Source of the DNA: a virus
DNA: 63,321 nucleotides
Strand: one strand, 5' to 3'
IMG/VR virus record: IMGVR_UViG_3300042534_000414
Span: 1 to 63,321 of that record
In this document: positions 21,809-28,544 of the stretch, in pieces
How the letters are laid out: each line of letters starts with the position of its first letter
How positions within the stretch are numbered: the stretch's first letter is position 1
Notes under the pieces: model-generated
Told to the model about the DNA's origin: nothing
Seen by the model: the letters and a program-made list of their open reading frames with translations, nothing else
Databases searched by the model: none
Position numbers and translations under genes: made by a program

Positions 21809-22334
21809 AAAGGTTGGAATAATTTACCACCACGGTTCGATGCAGGTAAAAAAAAGCCTATAAAAAAAGTAGTTAGCGCAAATCTAAACCGTTAAAAATC
21901 AGTAGTTTAAAACAGTTCCGAAATTAATTTAGCCCCTACCCAGTAAGCGATTTGCGTTTCCCATGCGCGGATCAACCCCCTCCACCCCACCACATAATCC
22001 CCACCCTATATATCCACAGTACATCTTTCCTTGTAAACGCTGGGTTTTTTCGGCTCCCTTATAAAATAAATCCAATTTATAAATAGGGGGTACCCGGTTT
22101 AGGGAGTGGGTGTATTTGCTGTGGTGTAGTGGGATTTATATGAAGGTATAGCGATATAAATCGTTGTTGTGTGTGCAAATAAATAAGTTAAAGAACTTTA
22201 TTGTTTTGGTTAATAAATTAGTTAATTATCGTTTACAAAGGTATGTATGGGGAATAATATTCGCAAATAAAGTTGAAAATAAATTTAGGCGTGATTTTGT
22301 AAATATTTGATAATCAATGGTGAAGTCTACTTTC

Positions 22335-22359
22335 TCCACCGTATGGATACAAGATTTTT
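22335..22359. repeat. 25-bp direct repeat, copy 1
   Basis: Begins TCCACCGTATGGATACAAGA and ends in five T. An exact copy lies at 22473-22497. The first 13 bases are a near palindrome (TCCA...TGGA). No -7 box follows this copy. Confidence 0.75.
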
Positions 22360-22472
22360 AGGGTGTGATAACGTATTTATTGGGATGTAGAGAGAGGGGC
22401 GATAATGGGGTAAAAAAAAGGAGGATGCACAATTTTTTATATGATTGATTTACAGTAAGTTAGTCTCATTGT

Positions 22473-22497
22473 TCCACCGTATGGATACAAGATTTTT
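22473..22497. repeat. 25-bp direct repeat, copy 2, at a promoter
   Basis: Exact copy of 22335-22359, 138 bp downstream. Its final T run meets the TTTG -33 element of the rightward promoter, so a protein bound here would cover the promoter's upstream edge. Likely an operator pair. Confidence 0.7.
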
Positions 22498-22528
22498 TTG
22501 TGATTGAGAGATATAATGATTAGCTTTG
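22497..22528 (+). promoter_or_regulatory. First rightward promoter of the right arm
   Basis: TTTG at 22497-22500, 20 bases, TAGCTTTG at 22521-22528, and the ATG of the GroES-like gene at 22559. Match and spacing are good for Bacteroidota. Confidence 0.7.
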
Positions 22529-22558
22529 TGTTTATGTTAAACTAAATAAAGGGCGAAT

Positions 22559-23239
22559 ATGGATTTAAGTGTATTACAGGGAATAACGGATGTTAGCGGT
22601 ATAGTAGTACCGAGGGATATGGTATTGGTGAGGGCGATAAACGATGAGAGTGATGGATGGGTGATAAAGGATGGTGAGGGGAAAGAGGTTAAGTTGATGA
22701 AGGATATGTTGTATAGTGTTATGACAGCGGATTATATACCTGATGAGATTAGGAATATATGTTTCAAGTGTGAAATTGTGCAAGTACCTCGGAGGGTAAG
22801 TGAGGGCAGGACACCTATTAGTGTTGATATTGTAGCTGGGGATATTTGTTATGTACATCACAGTATGTGTGATCCTGATAACCGAGTTGAGATAGGAGGC
22901 GAATATTATTATATGTTACCTTATAAGGTGGATTATAATTTGTTTAGTGTTACTAATTTCTATCTCAAATTGTGCAACGACCGTTTGGAGGCGATAGACA
23001 GGTGGTTATTGGTTGAGCCTATTGAGGAGGAGTATTTGAAGAGTTCTAGTATAGTGTTATTGGATACGAAGAAGAAGAGCGATAAGTATTACAGGGTAAA
23101 GTTGGTAAAGCCTAATGAGGATGTACAGGTTGGGGAGGTTATAATTACGAAGCCTAATTGTGTAAAGAAGATAAGTATAAATGGTAAGATTGAGTACATG
23201 GTTTATATGGAGCACGTTTATGGTAAGCGAATTGTGTAA
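22559..23239 (+). CDS. Tandem GroES-like co-chaperonin
   Basis: The 226-aa product looks like two Cpn10 (GroES) folds in tandem. The second half is clearest: DRWLLVEPIEEEYLKSSSIV corresponds to the GroES start (DRVLV-K-x-E-x-E...GGIV), followed by VQVGEVIITKPNC (VKVGD-V), INGKIEYMVY and a final VYGKRI. The first half begins VPRDMVLVRAIND and has GDICYVHHS and GGEYYYMLP at matching positions. Phage co-chaperonins such as T4 gp31 replace host GroES to fold the capsid protein. It is the first right-arm gene, so it would be made early. The GroES mobile loop sequence is not obvious. Confidence 0.6.
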   Translation: MDLSVLQGITDVSGIVVPRDMVLVRAINDESDGWVIKDGEGKEVKLMKDMLYSVMTADYIPDEIRNICFKCEIVQVPRRVSEGRTPISVDIVAGDICYVHHSMCDPDNRVEIGGEYYYMLPYKVDYNLFSVTNFYLKLCNDRLEAIDRWLLVEPIEEEYLKSSSIVLLDTKKKSDKYYRVKLVKPNEDVQVGEVIITKPNCVKKISINGKIEYMVYMEHVYGKRIV

Positions 23240-23346
23240 GCAACATTTTAATTATAAAAAGTTTTCTAATTATTATTATATATTAAATAATATATATATA
23301 TATGCAGAATAATCTTTATAATTTAAAAATATTTCTACACTTTCTC

Positions 23347-23377
23347 TTGTTTAAATTAAACAAAGTAATTACCTTTG
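23347..23377 (+). promoter_or_regulatory. Promoter with overlapping palindromic operator
   Basis: TTG at 23347-23349, 20 bases, TACCTTTG at 23370-23377, upstream of the antirepressor gene. The -33 element is part of an inverted repeat, TTGTTTAA-A-TTAAACAA (23347-23363), perfect around one central base. A further TTTGTTTAA half-site overlaps the -7 box. Repression of this promoter by a palindrome-binding protein is likely. Confidence 0.65.
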
Positions 23378-23399
23378 TTTAACTAAAAATGAATAAACT

Positions 23400-24152
23400 A
23401 TGAAAATCGTTAAAAAAGGAAATCAAGATTTAATCTCCGCAAAGGAGTTGTATTTAGGACTTGGAATTAAGAGAGATTATTCTACATGGATTAAGCAAAG
23501 TATTGAACGTGCTGAATTAGAGGAAGGTAAGGACTTTACCTCGCAAAAGGGGGAAAGTACAGGAGGTCGCCCCACCATTGAATATTACTTAGTTAGAGAT
23601 GCTGCGCTATCAGTAATTATGATGTCGGGAGGTAAGTTAGCGAATAGTTTAAGGAAAACTGTTATTGACTTGTACAATCAACACGATACTGGTTTAGCAT
23701 TTAGTTCTACGCAGATTATGGCGTTAATGGAATTAAGTAGAGCTATGACTTTAATTTCAATACAGAGAGATGTTGAAAGAAAGCATTATGCTCTTTTTTC
23801 TCCAACTGAAAACTGGGCAAAGCGTAGAGCTGAAATTTTAGGTTATAGCAAAGAAACTATGATAGAGGCTATGAAGGCTGTAAATAAAAAGTACAAATCA
23901 ATTAGAGCTTCTTTAATGCACTTAGATGCTGCGGAATTAATTAGAATGGGTGTTATAGACTTCATTATGATTATGGGTAAAACGGAGGAGTATGCAACTA
24001 ATGTAGGTAATTTATGTAAGACTATGGCAAAGGAAATGGAGTTGGACACTATTATTTGGGATGACACTAAGCCTAATCCGTTAAGGATAAATGAAGAGGA
24101 TGTAAACGAGAGGAGAAAGAAGTACGGTAACGCACAGAAGTTACTTTCTTAA
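23400..24152 (+). CDS. AntA-type phage antirepressor
   Basis: The 250-aa product has an N-terminal AntA/AntB domain (residues about 8-95): LISAKELYLGLGIKRDYSTW, then EEGKDFTSQKG, then GGRPTIEYYLVRDAALSVIM. These domains occur in phage antirepressors that release repression to start lytic growth. The C-terminal 150 residues are helical, lack the usual KilA-C/ORF6C signature that I could recognise, and may carry the specificity. It sits behind its own promoter and palindromic operator in the right arm, opposite the XRE-like repressor, consistent with a lysis-lysogeny decision. Confidence 0.7.
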   Translation: MKIVKKGNQDLISAKELYLGLGIKRDYSTWIKQSIERAELEEGKDFTSQKGESTGGRPTIEYYLVRDAALSVIMMSGGKLANSLRKTVIDLYNQHDTGLAFSSTQIMALMELSRAMTLISIQRDVERKHYALFSPTENWAKRRAEILGYSKETMIEAMKAVNKKYKSIRASLMHLDAAELIRMGVIDFIMIMGKTEEYATNVGNLCKTMAKEMELDTIIWDDTKPNPLRINEEDVNERRKKYGNAQKLLS

Positions 24153-24154
24153 TT

Positions 24155-24242
24155 ATTACAATTTCGGAAAAAATTTTGCTGAAAGTAATTAATTACAAAA
24201 GTAATAATTACAATTTGTGAAAAAATTTCTGTTAAAGTAATG
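24155..24242. repeat. Direct repeats after the antirepressor gene
   Basis: Two 36-bp copies start at 24155 and 24207. Both run ATTACAATTT, two variable bases, GAAAAAATTT, five variable bases, AAAGTAAT. Each copy is bounded by ATTAC and GTAAT, an inverted pair, so each could be a binding site or a hairpin. They lie just past the stop codon. The following 24243-24372 is A/T rich with nothing further. Confidence 0.6.
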
Positions 24243-24372
24243 AATAAGACTTTTCACCCGAATTGTTATAAAGTTAAAACATATTGATTTTAAACTTTTT
24301 AATATATATTAAATAAAATATATTGATATTTACAAAACGAATATAATTTAAACGCTACACAATTTAAAAAAT

Positions 24373-24463
24373 AAAATAGGGGAATTTGGCTAACGTTGTT
24401 GAGGCGAGGTGTACAACTCAAATCATTAACACCCTTGATTGGTGGAACAACAGCCCCTATTTT
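24373..24463 (+). promoter_or_regulatory. Structured leader upstream of the 74-aa gene
   Basis: A perfect 10-bp stem AAAATAGGGG / CCCCTATTTT (24373-24382 with 24454-24463) encloses 71 bases that can form further helices: GTTGTT/AACAAC, or in competition TTGAG/CTCAA, plus GGTGT/ACACC and ATCA/TGAT. The CCCCTATTTTTA end also looks like a terminator. It precedes the ATG at 24477, so an attenuator or other structured RNA is plausible. No known riboswitch class was recognised. Confidence 0.45.
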
Positions 24464-24476
24464 TAATACACAATTT

Positions 24477-24701
24477 ATGAAAAGAGAAACATGGGAAATA
24501 CTATTAGCATTAGAATCTGGTAAGATAAGTGTAATAGATGCGCATAAGAAGATAATGGCAAATTGTGCATCAATCTTGAATGACTGTATGGACAAAAAGC
24601 AAGAGGTTTTAATGAATCCTATACGCTTTGAGGGTGTTCATGTAGAAAAACTAGCAGAGGTGTTTAGGCGTAATGGGATAGAGCATGAGCCTCTTTTTTG
24701 A
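24477..24701 (+). CDS. Hypothetical protein, 74 aa
   Basis: I start this gene at the ATG at 24477. The longer frame opens with a TTG inside the structured leader and its first 27 residues look non-coding. The product, MKRETWEILLALESGKISVI then a helical stretch, ends in GVHVEKLAEVFRRNGIEHEP and resembles a small helical bundle. No family is assigned. Confidence 0.5.
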   Translation: MKRETWEILLALESGKISVIDAHKKIMANCASILNDCMDKKQEVLMNPIRFEGVHVEKLAEVFRRNGIEHEPLF

Positions 24702-24727
24702 TAGTTGCACAATTAGTTATATATTTG
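24697..24727 (+). promoter_or_regulatory. Promoter upstream of 24744-25016
   Basis: TTTG at 24697-24700, 19 bases, TATATTTG at 24720-24727. An RCACAATT word (24707-24714) sits inside the spacer. The ATG follows 17 bases after the -7 box, so the leader is very short. Confidence 0.65.
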
Positions 24728-24743
24728 TAAAAAAAAGAATAAC

Positions 24744-25016
24744 ATGGATTCGTTAATAGATTTAGATGTAGAGTTTATATATGAGTTAAAGATATATAAG
24801 AGGCAGGCGGAGGCTTTTACGATACGTAAGGGTCAGAGTTTCATTGTAAAGGGTCAGGATGTAGAGGTGAGTGATATTTACAGGGATAAGAACTATTTAC
24901 AGTTATACGGAGTAAGGCGTTATTTGATAGAGGTAAAATTCAAGGAGAGTGGTGAGAAGATTATCTGGAAGTGTTTTGAGGGCGTTGATGTTGAGGTTAC
25001 TTATGATATTGTTTAA
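24744..25016 (+). CDS. Hypothetical protein, 90 aa
   Basis: A 90-aa, beta-rich, charged protein (MDSLIDLDVEFIYELKIYKR at the start) with no recognised family. It is driven by the promoter just upstream and precedes the repeat-containing putative virion protein by 19 bases. Confidence 0.55.
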   Translation: MDSLIDLDVEFIYELKIYKRQAEAFTIRKGQSFIVKGQDVEVSDIYRDKNYLQLYGVRRYLIEVKFKESGEKIIWKCFEGVDVEVTYDIV

Positions 25017-25035
25017 TTTTTAAAATTGTGTATAT

Positions 25036-25890
25036 ATGTCAAAATTATTATTGTTAACGGATTTAGATGGCAACCAAGTTGTTATTAATGAAACCGACAT
25101 TAATTTCGTAAGAGATTTAGGAAGTTCAACTTCTAACATCATTTACAGAGATACAAATTCTAACATTCCTAAAAGTGTAGATATTGATGAAACTGTTGCA
25201 AACATTGTTTCGGCAGGAACTCAATTATTAGCATTAACGGAATTAACATTGGGTACTGATGTTGCTATTAACGAAGCGGATGTAATCTTAGTGGTTGATT
25301 TAGGAAGTTCAACTTCGAGAGTTACTTATAGGGATTCAATCTCTAGTGATCCAAAAACGATTGATGTTGATGATTCAGTATCTACAATTGTTTCTGCATC
25401 AAGTCAATTATTGGCAGCAACTGAATTAAATTCTTCAACTGCAATTGCTATTAACAGGATGAAAGTAAAAAGCGCAGAGAATTATATTCAAACTAATCCA
25501 AGCGGTACAATTACTTTTGCATCGGGTGCAGGTACTGTAACTGATATTGAGATTGATGGTGATTCAATTTTTGATACCGGCACAGCTATTACAGGAGCGA
25601 GTTTAGCTTTATTAGCAACAAACACCGCTGCTGCTATTAACGCATACACTTCAACTAGTGGATTTACTGCTGTTGCTGATGATACTGTTGTAACAGTAAC
25701 TGCAACTACTCCTTCGGAGGCATTAAATGGTGAAGCTATTACTGTAACAGATACAGATACATTAGCTACAACTACAACTGCATTGGCAGGAGCTGTTGAT
25801 GATATTACTGTTGTTTACGATAACGGTGGATCGTTTTTAGAAAAAATCAACATTAATAAATCTTTAGTTGAGTTAACTACGTACGCATAG
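25036..25890 (+). CDS. Repeat-containing putative virion decoration protein
   Basis: The 284-aa product has two tandem repeats of about 65 residues. LLLTDLDGNQVVINETDINF near residue 4 corresponds to LTELTLGTDVAINEADVILV near 69, each followed by DLGSSTS and a YRD. After these comes a domain (about 150-245) with GTVTDIEIDGDSIFDTGTAI and TNTAAAINAYTS, which recurs in the 714-aa structural protein at 36679-38823. A truncated third repeat closes the protein. Low-complexity Thr/Ala/Val beta-rich repeats suggest a capsid or fibre surface protein, although the gene lies upstream of the terminase. A strong terminator follows. Confidence 0.5.
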   Translation: MSKLLLLTDLDGNQVVINETDINFVRDLGSSTSNIIYRDTNSNIPKSVDIDETVANIVSAGTQLLALTELTLGTDVAINEADVILVVDLGSSTSRVTYRDSISSDPKTIDVDDSVSTIVSASSQLLAATELNSSTAIAINRMKVKSAENYIQTNPSGTITFASGAGTVTDIEIDGDSIFDTGTAITGASLALLATNTAAAINAYTSTSGFTAVADDTVVTVTATTPSEALNGEAITVTDTDTLATTTTALAGAVDDITVVYDNGGSFLEKININKSLVELTTYA

Positions 25891-25911
25891 TTACTTGAAT
25901 AAAAAACTTTT

Positions 25912-25945
25912 AAAAAAAGTAGTAGGTAATTCTGCTACTTTTTTT
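25912..25945 (+). terminator. Intrinsic terminator after the repeat protein
   Basis: The 14-base arms (25912-25925 and 25932-25945), AAAAAAAGTAGTAG / CTGCTACTTTTTTT, pair fully with one G-U, around the loop GTAATT. It sits 21 bases past the stop codon. Confidence 0.8.
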
Positions 25946-25974
25946 GTTTAAATAAAAAAGTTGTTTTAGATTTG
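25943..25974 (+). promoter_or_regulatory. Promoter between two terminators
   Basis: TTTG at 25943-25946 (in the terminator's T run), 20 bases, TAGATTTG at 25967-25974. The next terminator is at 26028-26060, so transcription from here would make a short RNA. Confidence 0.55.
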
Positions 25975-25979
25975 TATCT

Positions 25980-26060
25980 GCCAACTTTACTTTTTTTTGT
26001 TCAATCTTTTCTGGATTTTTGCAATGGAAAACCTGCTGTTTAATTATAGCAGGTTTTTTT
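25980..26060 (+). ncRNA. Candidate 80-nt small RNA
   Basis: Expected transcript from the promoter at 25943-25974 to the terminator at 26028-26060. It has a pyrimidine-rich 5' half (ACTTTACTTTTTTTTG, CAATCTTTTC) and a terminal hairpin, like many trans-acting small RNAs. No frame of useful length starts in it. Confidence 0.45.
26028..26060 (+). terminator. Intrinsic terminator before the packaging genes
   Basis: AAAACCTGCT (26028-26037) pairs with AGCAGGTTTT (26048-26057) around a 10-base loop, followed by T residues. A TATATTTG -7-like box at 26065-26072 follows at once and probably starts the packaging transcript, though its -33 element is poor. Confidence 0.8.
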
Positions 26061-26094
26061 GTTTTATATTTGTAGTAACTAAATTTAATTAAAT

Positions 26095-26439
26095 ATGAAA
26101 AGACCTATAATAAAAGATGCGGAGGTACGTAGATACGTGGAGCATTTAGAGAGTAAGATAAAGGCGATTAGTACACAAAGCCTAAAGGCGGAAACATATT
26201 TAAGTTTGCGCCATTTCATTACGAATAATAATTCGATATTAAAAAACACAAATCTTACGGTTGATGATGCTAGCAACAAGGATGATAAGATAATGGAGCG
26301 AGCGTTTAAGTATGCTGATAGTATATGGAAGTATTTAGAAACTGCTGATAAGATATACGATAATTTAGGTGAAACGTATGTAGAGGAGGTGGATAGAGAG
26401 GAAGCGAGTGTATATGAAAAAGCATTAAATGGAAAATAA
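26095..26439 (+). CDS. Possible terminase small subunit
   Basis: A 114-aa helical, charged protein (MKRPIIKDAEVRRYVEHLES at the start) encoded directly before the terminase large subunit, which it overlaps by 11 bases. Small terminase subunits occupy this position and are small helical proteins that bind DNA and form rings. No clear helix-turn-helix is visible, so the assignment is by position only. Confidence 0.35.
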   Translation: MKRPIIKDAEVRRYVEHLESKIKAISTQSLKAETYLSLRHFITNNNSILKNTNLTVDDASNKDDKIMERAFKYADSIWKYLETADKIYDNLGETYVEEVDREEASVYEKALNGK

Positions 26440-28501
26440 GGTTGTTGCACAATTACCTAAAGACTTCCAAAGAGAAGTAAAGGTAGGAGAATACACATTT
26501 GAGTTACCTGAATGTCCAAAGGATAAGAAGGATATAATGGGATGGGATTTAAAGGTACCTGAACAGAAATGGCATAGACCAAATGATGTATTGGGAGAAA
26601 AGGCATTTGATGCTTTGGATGATGAGAAGAAGGTAGCTTATTTATCAAGGGAGTTTAAACGTAGGCGAGAAGGCTTTTGGTTTTACAACTGTGGAGAGAT
26701 AACATACTTGACAGGTCATCATTATTTCTTTTTAACCTATTGGAGGTTGCCAGAGGGTTTTGCTGATTACAAAGAATCTGATAGAGATTTATTTTGGTTG
26801 TTTGATTATACAGAAAGGTTGCCAACTTGTTTAGGATTGTTGCAACTAACAAACAGGCGTGATGGTAAGACCGCACGATCATCAGCAATCATTTACAATA
26901 TAGCTACCTTAAACAAGGAAAGTTATTGTGGTATTCAAAGTAAAACAGGGGGTGATGCTAAGATTATCTTTAAGAAGATAATTGGTTCATGGAAAAAAAT
27001 GGAGCATTACATGAAGCCTGTTGATAGTGGCGATACTAATCCACAAAAGGATTTAAGGTTTGAGGAGCCAGGAACAAGGAGTACGAAGAGCGGTATAAAA
27101 GTTTATAAGGATGTAATTAATTCAGCTATTGATTATAAACCAAGTTCAGAAGAAGCGTATGATGGTACCAAGATGAGGTTTTACTACCATGATGAGATTG
27201 GTAAGACTGTGGAAGTAGATGTGTATAACCGTTGGTTAATTGCAAAGGAGTGTTTAAAGATAGGTAGGAAAGTAATTGGGAAATCGTTGCACACTTCGAC
27301 TGTGGAGGAAATGGAAAAGAAGGGTGGTGAGAATTGTTATAGATTATGGCAGGATAGTGATTTACATGAGGCGTTAAGTCAAGGAAGGGATAGTACCTTT
27401 TCTGGATTGTTAAGATACTTTAAACCTGCAACACATGGATTAGTAGGTTTTATAGATGAATATGGAAGAAGTGTAATAGACGACCCAAAGGAGCCTATAA
27501 TGGGAATGGATGGAGATATGATAACAGAGGGAGCGTTAAGTTACATAAAAAAAGCACGTATAGGTTTAAGTCCACAAGCAATGGCATCACACAAGCGTAA
27601 ATACCCATTGGATATAGATGAAGCCTTTTATATGGATGGTAAGGATAGTGTATATGATGTAATACGCTTAAATGAGCAGATTGAGTACAACAATACCTTA
27701 CATGAAAACTTTATTACTAAGGGTAACTTTGTATGGAAGAATGAATCAAGGACAATGGTTGATTTTATACAGAGTGAGAATGGTAGGTTTAGTGTTGTAT
27801 GGTTGCCGAAGGTTGAGGATAGAAATTGTGTAACCTCCGTACATGGAGTACAGAAGCCGGGTAACTTTTTAACTTTAAGTGCAGGTGTCGATCCATACGA
27901 CCATAAATACACAACTGATTACAGGAAATCAAATGGTGCTTTTTATATCTTCAAAAAGTTTGATGTAATGGACCAGGATTACAGTAAGATGTTTGTTTGC
28001 GAATATGTGAATAGACCGAGTAATCCGGAGGATTTTTACGATGATATTTTAAAGGCTTGTGTATTTTACGGATGTGAGGTATTGGCTGAAACGAATAAGA
28101 TAGGTTTAACGAATTACTTTAGGACAAAGGGATATTACTATTACTTGATGGATAGACCATATATAACGCACACGAGTAATTCGCATAAGCAAAAGGAAAA
28201 GGGTATTCCAATGAATAGTGCTGATGTAAGGCAGTCGTTGGTGGAAGCAATGGAGATGTACATATTGGAGAATGTAGGATATAATCAGACTGATGAGGTT
28301 TATGGGAAGTTGTATTTCAATAAATTGTGCAAGTGCCTTATTCAGTTCAAGGTTGATAAATGGACAGACTACGATGAGTTTGTAGGGGCGGTGTTGGCGT
28401 TAATAGGTTCAACAAGATACGATAGGATGGCTAAGGTTAATACACAATTACCTAAAATATCCCAATTAGTAAAAACCTATAAGATAAGACAATATAGATA
28501 A
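26429..28501 (+). CDS. terL: Terminase large subunit
   Basis: A 690-aa protein with the two domains of a packaging motor. ATPase: a variant Walker A in LTNRRDGKTARSS (about 138-150) and a Walker B with catalytic Glu in FYYHDEIGK (about 250-258). Nuclease of RNase H fold: acidic residues in LSAGVDPYDH (about 484), LAETNK (about 551) and WTDYDEFVGA (about 645). The long N-terminal region before Walker A and the overall size resemble TerL of crAss-like and related Bacteroidota podoviruses. It cuts and pumps phage DNA into the prohead through the portal encoded next. Confidence 0.85.
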   Translation: MENKVVAQLPKDFQREVKVGEYTFELPECPKDKKDIMGWDLKVPEQKWHRPNDVLGEKAFDALDDEKKVAYLSREFKRRREGFWFYNCGEITYLTGHHYFFLTYWRLPEGFADYKESDRDLFWLFDYTERLPTCLGLLQLTNRRDGKTARSSAIIYNIATLNKESYCGIQSKTGGDAKIIFKKIIGSWKKMEHYMKPVDSGDTNPQKDLRFEEPGTRSTKSGIKVYKDVINSAIDYKPSSEEAYDGTKMRFYYHDEIGKTVEVDVYNRWLIAKECLKIGRKVIGKSLHTSTVEEMEKKGGENCYRLWQDSDLHEALSQGRDSTFSGLLRYFKPATHGLVGFIDEYGRSVIDDPKEPIMGMDGDMITEGALSYIKKARIGLSPQAMASHKRKYPLDIDEAFYMDGKDSVYDVIRLNEQIEYNNTLHENFITKGNFVWKNESRTMVDFIQSENGRFSVVWLPKVEDRNCVTSVHGVQKPGNFLTLSAGVDPYDHKYTTDYRKSNGAFYIFKKFDVMDQDYSKMFVCEYVNRPSNPEDFYDDILKACVFYGCEVLAETNKIGLTNYFRTKGYYYYLMDRPYITHTSNSHKQKEKGIPMNSADVRQSLVEAMEMYILENVGYNQTDEVYGKLYFNKLCKCLIQFKVDKWTDYDEFVGAVLALIGSTRYDRMAKVNTQLPKISQLVKTYKIRQYR

Positions 28502-28544
28502 TATTTATTACATTTGTAGATAAAATAAATTTTACGTATAGGTA

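Noticed and set aside
22086-22097. GGGTACCC palindrome in the hub as an operator
   Set aside because: It is a single 8-bp palindrome with no second copy or promoter nearby; it could be chance.
24396-24476. N-terminal extension of the 74-aa gene
   Set aside because: It starts with TTG inside a stem-loop region, and its residues look like translated RNA structure; the ATG at 24477 is preferred.
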